Of a stretch of 17,769 nt of DNA, positions 6,651-11,260 are shown piece by piece (the stretch's first letter is position 1; each line of letters opens with the position of its first letter). The notes beneath the pieces were generated by a model. It did not search any database, was not told the DNA's origin, and saw nothing but the letters and a program-made list of their open reading frames with translations. A program made the translations under genes and the position numbers. The stretch is from Hominenteromicrobium mulieris (GTDB taxonomy: Bacteria > Bacillota > Clostridia > Oscillospirales > Acutalibacteraceae), in the NCBI RefSeq assembly GCF_020687165.1, contig NZ_JAJEQC010000022.1. One strand, 5' to 3'.

Positions 6651-7103
6651 TTAAGAAATGTTACCGTATTTATCGCAGGTGATACTTAAAGAAAGCGTTC
6701 TGTTTTTCCCTAAATAATAAACTGTACCGGAACCGTATACGGTTGCACCTGAGCGGGAAGAAGTTTTCGTAACATAAGATGCAGAGTTATCGTAGATAGA
6801 AACAGAAACACTCTGGCTTGTAGCAGTGCAACTCACGTTGTACGTATAATTAAAATTACCAGTCAACGAGACTGCAAAAACCGCTGTATTGCTTGCCGTG
6901 TAATAGGTGGATTTTTTTGTATATGATCTTGCCGTTCGTGCAACTGCCGGTGTTACTTCTAACTCCGTCACGATATAACTGCCGTCTTCAAGGTATTCGA
7001 CTGTTTGCATGTTCTGCGATGCTGTTTCTGATGCAGATACACAGAAAGGTACAATACCAAGTAAAAGTGTTAAACAACAGATAATTGTTAATATACGTTT
7101 CAT
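6651..7103 (-). CDS. Small secreted protein, DUF6147-like
   Basis: This is a 150-aa protein with a Sec signal peptide (MKRILTIICCLTLLLG, cleavage near VSA, residue 24) and a Ser/Thr/Tyr-rich mature domain. The pattern YTKKSTYYTASNTAVFAVSL, then a G-F-Y core, Ser-rich strands and the ending CDKYGNIS matches what I remember of the DUF6147 family, secreted by many gut Clostridia; its function is not known. Start ATG 7103-7101 has AGAGG 8 nt ahead; the longer open frame to 7268 is the other-frame shadow of the neighbouring gene. It is the last gene of a padR-led unit, 16 nt after the previous stop. It is probably controlled by the PadR regulator. The sandwich of short beta-strand-like repeats suggests a surface-exposed or released protein. 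Confidence 0.75.
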   Translation of the reverse strand: MKRILTIICCLTLLLGIVPFCVSASETASQNMQTVEYLEDGSYIVTELEVTPAVARTARSYTKKSTYYTASNTAVFAVSLTGNFNYTYNVSCTATSQSVSVSIYDNSASYVTKTSSRSGATVYGSGTVYYLGKNRTLSLSITCDKYGNIS

Positions 7104-7119
7104 TTTTTTGCCTCTTTTC

Positions 7120-7547
7120 TTAATAAACTCTCGTGCCTTCCGGCTCTGGGGGCGGCGTTCCTTCGACTTCTTCATAAAGTCTTGTAACGATATACCCATC
7201 CTCGAACTGTCGTTCCCGCCAGTTATCAAACAGAATATATCCCAAAACGCACACAAGAGCAAATACAACTGTGGCGATTACAAAAACGCGCACAGCTTTC
7301 GGTGCTTAAATGTTCGTTTTACTTCATTGTACGGTTCAGTGCTCAGAAAATTTTCGGCTATGCTTTGTGGTGTGCCGAAATGTTTTTCTAAGTCATTTTC
7401 GGTCAGCGTAGTTGTTGCGCTATCAGCAAAATCTTCCATGTCATTTTGCAGTCGCTGCAAAAACTGCTTTTTCTTCTTTTTGTCACACGTCATTTCTTTG
7501 TCTATTCGACGCAAATAGTCGTGGACAACATATACGGTTTCGCTCAT
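7120..7547 (-). pseudogene. PadR-partner membrane protein (HAAS/DUF6120-like) with a one-base frameshift
   Basis: The N-terminal part (MSETVYVVHDYLRRIDKEM... FLQRLQNDMEDF... DLEKHFGTPQSIAENFL) is a small helical domain like the HAAS/DUF1700-type domains that partner PadR regulators. The reading frame stops after KHRKLCAFL. One extra A in the AAA run at 7299-7297 (minus strand) restores a second half: AVRVFVIATVVFALVCVLGY, a transmembrane helix, then an acidic/proline-rich tail ending GTRVY at the stop 7122-7120. The repaired product would be about 142 aa, a cytoplasmic sensor domain plus one helix. Start ATG 7547 follows GGGGGG at 7560-7555. The cause may be true decay, slippage at the A-run, or a sequencing error. 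The gene lies between padR and the secreted protein. Confidence 0.8.
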
Positions 7548-7563
7548 CCCATATCCCCCCAAT

Positions 7564-7899
7564 TTAAGAATCAAGAATGTTATGAATTCCTTGCTGAACG
7601 GTTTCGTAATCCTTTTTTAAAGATGCTAACCGTTCACGCCCGGCATTTTCGATATGATAAATCACACGCATACGGGAGCGCCCCGTGCTCATGCGTGTTA
7701 CGATCTCCTGACCGGTGATGTACCCATCGTCTGCCAAGCGATACAGAAGCGGATAAAATGACCCCTCCTGCACTGTGATTAAACCTTTGCTTCGCTCTTT
7801 GATCTTCTGCACAAGCTGATAGCCGTATGTGTCTTCTTCACACAGCAAAAACAACGTGAGCATTTCGATTGAGCCTTTTTTCATGGTATCGACAGCCAT
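7564..7899 (-). CDS. PadR-family transcriptional regulator
   Basis: This is a 111-aa protein with a winged helix-turn-helix of the PadR class. Visible are KKGSIEMLTLFLLCEEDTYG, then YQLVQKIKERSKGLITVQEG, SFYPLLYRLADDGYI, and the wing RSRMRVIYHIENAG, followed by a short C-terminal dimerisation helix. Start ATG 7899 is preceded by AGGAGG; the open frame upstream lacks a better site. PadR proteins of this small type usually repress their own operon and are relieved by small molecules or partner proteins. Here it leads a three-gene unit with a HAAS-like sensor gene 16 nt downstream and a secreted-protein gene. A palindrome over its own -10 is a good candidate operator. It may also act on the nearby ABC unit or on the divergent promoter at 7976, which is inference. 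Confidence 0.9.
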   Translation of the reverse strand: MAVDTMKKGSIEMLTLFLLCEEDTYGYQLVQKIKERSKGLITVQEGSFYPLLYRLADDGYITGQEIVTRMSTGRSRMRVIYHIENAGRERLASLKKDYETVQQGIHNILDS

Positions 7900-7920
7900 A
7901 GTGGAGATACCTCCTGTCAA

Positions 7921-7954
7921 GTAATAGATTACAGTAAAACGATTTATAAGTCAA
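7921..7954 (-). promoter_or_regulatory. padR promoter with overlapping palindrome
   Basis: On the minus strand: -35 TTGACT (7954-7949), 17-bp spacer, -10 TAATCT (7931-7926). GTAAT (7921-7925) and ATTAC (7928-7932) form a palindrome with a two-base centre directly over the -10, suitable for autorepression by PadR (inference). Confidence 0.65.
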
Positions 7955-7975
7955 TACCTATTTTAAATAATTTAT

Positions 7976-8004
7976 TTGACAAATAAAAATTGAAATGCTA
8001 TTAT
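7976..8004 (+). promoter_or_regulatory. Strong divergent promoter for the 87-aa orphan gene
   Basis: TTGACA (7976-7981), 17-bp spacer, TATTAT (7999-8004), divergent from padR with the two -35 boxes 21 bp apart. The boxes and spacing equal those of the promoter at 2376-2404. Confidence 0.75.
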
Positions 8005-8071
8005 GATATTGGATTAATCTCATTGAAAGAACGAAGAAATTGTAATTTTACTTGATTGGAGATGAGTTATA

Positions 8072-8335
8072 GTGCTTAAGGAAGAATTGTATCAACAATA
8101 TTTGCAATGGAAAAAAGAAAAAATCGCGTGGTCAATAGAAGAAATATTTGGGTTTCCGAAAGTTGATTGCGATGTATACGAAAATGAAGATGTTTTAGTT
8201 AGTCGCCTTTTTTATGTTATTCCCGATATTTTTGAAGTAAAGTTACGCGTGTTCATTTTTTACGAAGAAAACACCTTTCTTAAGACAAAAGGCGATGACT
8301 TAAAATTGATCCACAGTGAACTAAAAATACAATAG
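8072..8335 (+). CDS. Hypothetical 87-aa cytoplasmic protein
   Basis: This is an 87-aa protein rich in Lys, Glu and aromatic residues (YLQWKKEKIAWSIEEIFGF, then VSRLFYVIPDIFEVKLRVFIFYEEN). It has no signal peptide, transmembrane helix or recognised motif; an alpha-helix followed by beta strands is likely. The start is GTG 8072 with TTGGAG about 10 nt ahead; no ATG in frame fits better. It stands alone with its own strong promoter (7976) and terminator (8350), is AT-rich, and sits between the padR unit and the type I toxin locus. I do not recognise it. Candidate roles such as an immunity or antitoxin-like protein would be guesses from location only. Confidence 0.6.
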   Translation: MLKEELYQQYLQWKKEKIAWSIEEIFGFPKVDCDVYENEDVLVSRLFYVIPDIFEVKLRVFIFYEENTFLKTKGDDLKLIHSELKIQ

Positions 8336-8349
8336 TTGATGCATAAAGG

Positions 8350-8376
8350 AAAACCGGCAATGTTGCCGGTTTTTTC
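8350..8376 (+). terminator. Terminator of the orphan gene, CCGGCAATGTTGCCGG family
   Basis: AAAACCGGCAA (8350-8360) pairs with TTGCCGGTTTT (8363-8373) around a two-base loop, followed by more T. The same hairpin recurs at 8780-8805 on the other side of the toxin locus. Confidence 0.85.
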
Positions 8377-8392
8377 TGTGTGAATGTAAAAC

Positions 8393-8421
8393 TTGCCAGA
8401 TAAAAGAATTTCTGGTAGAAT
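8393..8421 (+). promoter_or_regulatory. Promoter of the type I toxin mRNA
   Basis: TTGCCA (8393-8398), a 17-bp spacer and TAGAAT (8416-8421). The start would be near 8429, giving a long structured leader of about 128 nt before the toxin start. Confidence 0.7.
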
Positions 8422-8474
8422 TTTAAAGGACCGTGATAGCGGTTCGGGTGCTGCCATAACGGTGGACGGTTCAG

Positions 8475-8507
8475 CCCTCAGATACACTTCGGTGTACCGT
8501 GTGAGGG
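8475..8507 (+). other. UUCG-capped hairpin in the toxin leader
   Basis: CCCTCA (8475-8480) pairs with TGAGGG (8502-8507), and inside it TACAC (8483-8487) pairs with GTGTA (8492-8496) around a TTCG tetraloop closed by C-G. The outer stem uses the same bases as the long-range 5'-3' pairing, so the two structures exclude each other. Confidence 0.7.
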
Positions 8508-8530
8508 AACATTTCTTGAATATGAAAAAA

Positions 8531-8557
8531 TCCCTCAATCCAACACGGAGAGAGGGA
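8531..8557 (+). promoter_or_regulatory. Hairpin hiding the toxin ribosome-binding site
   Basis: TCCCTC (8531-8536) pairs with GAGGGA (8552-8557). The right arm covers the end of the GGAGAGAGGG ribosome site and the first base of ATG 8557, so translation should be blocked unless this stem opens. Confidence 0.65.
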
Positions 8558-8664
8558 TGACGCTTATGAAGCTCGAGCTGAACTTTAGCGATTTGTGCCA
8601 GTTGGCACTTGTCGTTATTGCGTTGATCGAACTGTTTCGTGATCGTAAACATAAAAAGAGATGA
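8557..8664 (+). CDS. Putative type I toxin: small hydrophobic, holin-like membrane peptide
   Basis: This is a 35-aa peptide (32 aa if it starts at ATG 8566). It has a short N-terminus (MKLELNFSDL), one hydrophobic helix (LCQLALVVIALIELF) and a strongly basic tail ending RDRKHKKR. This is the plan of the TxpA/BsrG/putative holin-like toxin group of Firmicute type I systems, which insert into the membrane and depolarise the cell. The surroundings support this: a long structured leader, a hidden ribosome site, 5'-3' pairing arms, and a convergent antisense RNA overlapping the 3' end. The ribosome site GGAG at 8547-8550 suits ATG 8557; AGAGGG would suit 8566. The gene is too short for standard gene finders. 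Toxicity is inferred, not shown. Confidence 0.75.
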   Translation: MTLMKLELNFSDLCQLALVVIALIELFRDRKHKKR

Positions 8665-8741
8665 GCCGCCCTGCCCAAGGTCTCGGCTCATTTCTTTAAG
8701 CTGAACTGAGGGCTAACCGTTCATCGGCAGCACTCTTTCTA
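8653..8741 (-). ncRNA. Antisense RNA, putative antitoxin of the type I system
   Basis: A transcript of about 89 nt is predicted, from the consensus promoter at 8775-8748 to a minus-strand terminator: stem ATGAGCCG (8691-8684) with CGGCTCAT (8668-8661), then CTCTTTTT ending at 8653. It overlaps the last codons and the 3' end of the toxin mRNA tail to tail, as RatA does with txpA and SR4 with bsrG. Its 5' part has nearly the same sequence as the toxin leader at 8448-8481, so it can compete with that leader for the mRNA 3' arm. Confidence 0.7.
8659..8695. terminator. Bidirectional terminator shared by toxin mRNA and antisense RNA
   Basis: ATGAGCCG (8661-8668, including the toxin stop codon) pairs with CGGCTCAT (8684-8691). 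The plus strand continues TTCTTT and the minus strand CTCTTTTT. The plus-side T-run is weaker, so readthrough to the terminator at 8780 is likely. Confidence 0.8.
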
Positions 8742-8747
8742 TTTCTA

Positions 8748-8775
8748 ATTATAAACGCTTCTGAAGTTTTGTCAA
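8748..8775 (-). promoter_or_regulatory. Consensus promoter of the antisense RNA
   Basis: Minus strand: -35 TTGACA (8775-8770), 16-bp spacer, -10 TATAAT (8753-8748). Both boxes are perfect consensus, stronger than the toxin promoter, as expected for an antitoxin RNA in excess. Confidence 0.85.
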
Positions 8776-8779
8776 GCGC

Positions 8780-8806
8780 AAAAACCGGCAATGTTGCCGG
8801 TTTTTG
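8780..8806 (+). terminator. Terminator closing the toxin locus, CCGGCAATGTTGCCGG family
   Basis: AAAAACCGGCAA (8780-8791) pairs with TTGCCGGTTTTT (8794-8805) around a TG loop. It is almost identical to 8350-8373, so the toxin locus lies between two copies of one hairpin. Confidence 0.85.
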
Positions 8807-8893
8807 TTAGACGAGAGAAAAGGCGGGGCGGGTTACGTAATGAGCAAAACCGCGACACCTTGTTGAAAAATGCAGAAAAAATCTTATTTTGCG

Positions 8894-8922
8894 TTGACGA
8901 GCGGGAAAAGAAGTGCTATACT
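8894..8922 (+). promoter_or_regulatory. Promoter of the structured RNA
   Basis: TTGACG (8894-8899), 17-bp spacer, TATACT (8917-8922). No open reading frame follows; the predicted start near 8929 leads straight into the folded region. Confidence 0.75.
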
Positions 8923-8928
8923 TTTAGG

Positions 8929-9152
8929 CAGAAATAAAGAAAACGTCCGCTACGGACGCTTCTCGGTCAATAAAAGATCGCCAAATCTTTTATTGATTCC
9001 AGATGTACGACCATCTGAAAACTTCGCGAAAAGACGCCGATAGGACGTTTTTTACAAGAGGGGTGCTTCATGTCTAACACGTTAGTTAGATTATAGCACA
9101 AGCCAAACGATATTTCAAGGCTTTTCAGATGCTTGTCTGGAGAGCCTTTTTT
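8929..9152 (+). ncRNA. Candidate structured non-coding RNA of unknown class
   Basis: A closing stem (8940-8948 with 9043-9051) encloses a perfect 12-bp hairpin (8967-8978 with 8985-8996, loop CGCCAA) and a 6-bp hairpin (CAGATG 9000-9005 with CATCTG 9012-9017). The right closing arm runs into T6 (9048-9053), a possible first terminator. CGTCCG (8944-8949) can instead pair with CGGACG (8953-8958), breaking the closing stem. Downstream a second folded region (GTGCT 9063-9067 with AGCAC 9095-9099, inside it TCTAAC with GTTAGA) leads to the terminator at 9117. The RNA is either about 125 nt or about 224 nt. It does not match 6S, SRP, tmRNA or RNase P by eye. No protein gene follows on this strand before 9836. 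Confidence 0.65.
9117..9152 (+). terminator. Terminator after the structured RNA
   Basis: A 13-bp stem with two G-U pairs (9117-9129 with 9136-9148) and loop TGCTTG is followed by T6. It ends the longer form of the transcript from 8929. Confidence 0.8.
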
Positions 9153-9323
9153 ATTTCTGATTTCGCACCTTGAAAACCGAATGAACCCACAGGCGAGAAT
9201 ACCCGGCGCAAATCAGTGTGCATTTGCATGCCTTTGCAATGGGAAATACTTGGTATACAGGATTGGACAAACCTAATCTGCCTCAGTAACGGCGTTTGAG
9301 AACGGGTCGCTAAAATCAGGATT
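9153..9323. other. Gene-free stretch between the structured RNA and the tRNA trailer
   Basis: No supported gene is seen. A short hairpin (GCAAAT and ATTTGC within 9208-9228) and a stretch near 9170-9186 (ccttgaaaaccgaatga) that loosely recalls rRNA-operon spacer sequence are visible. No rRNA is present. Confidence 0.4.
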
Positions 9324-9389
9324 ATTAAAACGAAATACTTTGTTTTAATCGATACGCACAACCGAAACGTAAGTAACAGTTGTGCGTAT
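9324..9389 (-). terminator. Paired hairpins downstream of the tRNA, possible terminator/processing site
   Basis: An 11-bp stem (9352-9362 with 9379-9389) is followed on the minus strand by an 8-bp A/T stem ending in GTTTTAAT (9324-9331 with 9342-9349). No long T-run follows, so this may be a processing signal or weak terminator for tRNA-Val. Confidence 0.45.
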
Positions 9390-9405
9390 ACATTAGAACA
9401 AAATA

Positions 9406-9482
9406 TGGTGGGCGCTAACGGACTTGAACCGCTGACCCCCTGCACGTCAAGCAGGTGCTCTAGCCAGCTGAGCTAAGCGCCC
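9406..9482 (-). tRNA. tRNA-Val (anticodon GAC)
   Basis: Reading down from 9482, acceptor GGGCGCT pairs with AGCGCCC. The D-arm is AGCTCAGCTGGCTAGAGC, the anticodon stem CCTGC/GCAGG holds the loop TTGACGT with anticodon GAC, and the T-loop GGTTCAAGTCC follows. The discriminator is A (9409) and CCA is encoded (9408-9406). It reads GUC codons. It is a single gene with its own promoter and no adjacent integrase. Confidence 0.95.
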
Positions 9483-9501
9483 AATTTTCTGTTGCTCGAT
9501 T

Positions 9502-9530
9502 ATTATATAGCAAGTCCCCGAAAAATGCAA
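9502..9530 (-). promoter_or_regulatory. Promoter of tRNA-Val
   Basis: Minus strand: TTGCAT (9530-9525), 17-bp spacer, TATAAT (9507-9502), about 20 bp ahead of the mature tRNA 5' end. Confidence 0.8.
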
Positions 9531-9564
9531 GTCTTTTTTGCGAAAAAGTTAAAATTAATTTTTC

Positions 9565-9583
9565 TTTCGTGAATATCACGAAA
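9565..9583. other. Isolated palindrome TTTCGTGA/TCACGAAA
   Basis: An 8-bp inverted repeat with a 3-nt centre lies between the tRNA promoter and the glycosyltransferase promoter. It has no T-run on either strand, so it is more like a protein-binding site than a terminator. The binding factor is unknown. Confidence 0.4.
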
Positions 9584-9659
9584 AAGTGCGTAAAATTTGG
9601 TGCACTGTTCGCAGAAATTTAAGGTTTCTTACAAAACTCATAAGAATCGCACATTTCTA

Positions 9660-9688
9660 TTGTTTATTCCTTTTCTATGCCGTATAAT
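9660..9688 (+). promoter_or_regulatory. Promoter of the glycosyltransferase gene
   Basis: TTGTTT (9660-9665), 17-bp spacer, TATAAT (9683-9688), giving a leader of about 140 nt before ATG 9836. Confidence 0.6.
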
Positions 9689-9835
9689 GAAAATACTGAA
9701 AACTGTGAATAGAATGTGAATGAAAGCGGATGGCGGTTGCGCATTGCGCTTTGAATACGGAGATTTAGACAGAAGCGGAAATCTGAAAACAGACGATGAC
9801 GTTGGTCCTGCACCAAGGCCGGAAAAGGAGAAACC

Positions 9836-11098
9836 ATGAAAACACTGTCATATGTGAACTTTATCATTTCTATTTTATTTATGGCTTGCTACGCGTACCA
9901 GGCGGTCTACCTTGTGGCGGCGCTTTTAAAAAAGCAGAAAGTCTTCAAAGCGAAGAAGCTGCACCGCTACGGTGTGCTGATTGCCGCGCGCAATGAGGAA
10001 GCCGTCATTGCGCAGCTCATCCGCAGTGTGCGCGCGCAGAAGTATCCCGAGGAGCTTATCGATATTTTTGTTGTGGCGGATAACTGCACGGACAACACCG
10101 CGCAGGCGGCGCGCGAAGCCGGTGCGGTCGTTTACGAGCGCCACAATACGTATGCCGTGGGCAAGGGCTATGCGCTGCGTTTCTTATTAGAAAACATTTT
10201 TAAGAATTTCGGCGAATATGCCTACGACGGTTTTTTCGTCTTTGACGCGGATAATATTCTGGATGAGAATTTTATCTCCGAGATGAATCACGTTTTTGAC
10301 AACGGCTACAAGGTTGTCACGTCCTACCGCAACTCGAAAAACTTTGGCGACAACTGGATCAGCGCGGGTTACTCCATTTTCTTCCTGCGCGAAGCGACGC
10401 AGCTCAATCGCGCCCGTATGATGTTCGGTACCAGCAGCTGCGTTTCCGGCACCGGCTTTTTGTTCAGCAGCGAGATTGCACGCGAAAACGGTGGTTGGAA
10501 GCATTTCCTGCTGACGGAGGACTTTGAGTTCACCGTGGACCGCATTTTAAAGGACGACACGGTCGGTTACTGCGAAAACGCCATTATTTATGACGAGCAG
10601 CCCACGCGGCTTGGGCAGTCCTTTACACAACGTGCCCGCTGGATTAAGGGCTATTTGCAGGTTTTCAGCCGATACGGCTTCAAAATGCTGAAAAAAACCG
10701 TTGTGGATGGCAGTTTTGCCTGCTTCGATATGATTATGAACAACATTCCGTGCCTTGTCTTGACCTGCGCTTCAATCGTGTTTAACGCGATTATGGTCGC
10801 GGCGGGCATTGTGACGCGCACGCCGGATATGGGCGTTTGTGTGCTTTCCGTGTGCAGCGGTATTTTCGGTTCTATACTGACGCTGTGGTTCGTCGGCGGC
10901 ATTACGTGCATCACGCAGAGAAAGCGCATCCGTGCATCGAAAAAAGCGATGTTCTTCGGTTGGCTGTTGTTCCCGCTGTTTATTTTCACCTATGCGATTG
11001 CAATGGTTTACGCGGTGTTTACGAACATTGAATGGAAGCCCATTCAGCACAAAGTGGCGCTTAGTGTGGAAGACCTGAACGACACTACCAAAAAATAG
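9836..11098 (+). CDS. Membrane-bound family 2 glycosyltransferase (processive type)
   Basis: This is a 420-aa protein: an N-terminal membrane helix (about 5-30), a cytosolic GT2 domain (46-275) and about three further helices (303-325, 332-358, 374-396). GT2 motifs are visible: IAARNEE (49-55), ADNCTDNT (81-88), the metal-binding DAD at 137-139, TED at 227-229 (catalytic base) and QRARW at 265-269. The Q-x-x-R-W box is typical of processive enzymes such as hyaluronan and cellulose synthases, so it may polymerise and export a polysaccharide. Substrate specificity cannot be read from sequence alone. ATG 9836 follows AAAGGAG (9824-9830). It is a single gene with its own promoter, upstream of purL with no functional link evident. 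GC-rich like the housekeeping genes and intact. Confidence 0.88.
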   Translation: MKTLSYVNFIISILFMACYAYQAVYLVAALLKKQKVFKAKKLHRYGVLIAARNEEAVIAQLIRSVRAQKYPEELIDIFVVADNCTDNTAQAAREAGAVVYERHNTYAVGKGYALRFLLENIFKNFGEYAYDGFFVFDADNILDENFISEMNHVFDNGYKVVTSYRNSKNFGDNWISAGYSIFFLREATQLNRARMMFGTSSCVSGTGFLFSSEIARENGGWKHFLLTEDFEFTVDRILKDDTVGYCENAIIYDEQPTRLGQSFTQRARWIKGYLQVFSRYGFKMLKKTVVDGSFACFDMIMNNIPCLVLTCASIVFNAIMVAAGIVTRTPDMGVCVLSVCSGIFGSILTLWFVGGITCITQRKRIRASKKAMFFGWLLFPLFIFTYAIAMVYAVFTNIEWKPIQHKVALSVEDLNDTTKK

Positions 11099-11130
11099 CA
11101 CAAAATTGCACTCAAAAACAGGGCGTGATT

Positions 11131-11139
11131 TGCTATAAT
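11131..11139 (+). promoter_or_regulatory. Extended -10 promoter upstream of purL
   Basis: TGCTATAAT (TGn plus a perfect -10) has no good -35 at the usual distance. A second weaker set, TTGCTT (11146-11151), 17 bp, TAAAAT (11169-11174), starts transcription inside the loop of the hairpin that follows. Confidence 0.5.
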
Positions 11140-11153
11140 CTATATTTGCTTAT

Positions 11154-11209
11154 AAACGGCACCTGTGATAAAATAGTAAGAGATTACTTTGTCACAAGTG
11201 CCGTTTTTT
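11154..11209 (+). terminator. Leader terminator/attenuator-like hairpin before purL
   Basis: AAACGGCACCTGTGA (11154-11168) pairs with TCACAAGTGCCGTTT (11192-11206) with one mismatch. The loop contains a smaller AGTAA/TTACT stem, and T6 is at 11204-11209. It ends 51 bp before the purL start. It may simply end the glycosyltransferase transcript, or act as a purL attenuator for RNAs from the promoter at 11131. Confidence 0.8.
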
Positions 11210-11260
11210 GCGGCAGTACAAATCCTGATTTTTCCCCAGAAGAAAGGAATGGTCACAAAC

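Larger units (their letters stand above)
8448..8733. repeat. Long-range inverted repeat joining toxin mRNA 5' and 3' ends
   Basis: GTGCTGCC (8448-8455) is complementary to GGCAGCAC (8726-8733). ACGGTTCAGCCCTCAG (8466-8481) pairs with CTGAGGGCTAACCGT (8706-8720) with one bulged C. The arms embrace the toxin frame, so a full-length mRNA reading to 8805 can close on itself. This is a known way to keep type I toxin mRNAs silent. Confidence 0.8.

Noticed and set aside
7009..7518. 169-codon plus-strand frame opposite the PadR-partner gene
   Set aside because: It lies over the frameshifted minus-strand gene, whose two halves make a sensible protein; the plus frame is low-complexity and lacks signals.
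8260..8691. 143-codon minus-strand frame over the orphan gene end and toxin locus
   Set aside because: It crosses two terminators and the toxin leader structures and has no ribosome site or recognisable content.
8350..8806. CRISPR-like repeat pair
   Set aside because: Only two hairpin copies 430 bp apart with genes between; no regular spacers and no cas genes.
9165..9200. Sequence resembling the tttgaaaactgaat-type spacer of rRNA operons
   Set aside because: No 16S, 23S or 5S sequence is nearby; the match is short and may be chance.
9125..9445. Minus-strand frame of 106 codons across the tRNA
   Set aside because: It begins inside tRNA-Val and its trailer and has no ribosome site; the tRNA explains the conserved part.
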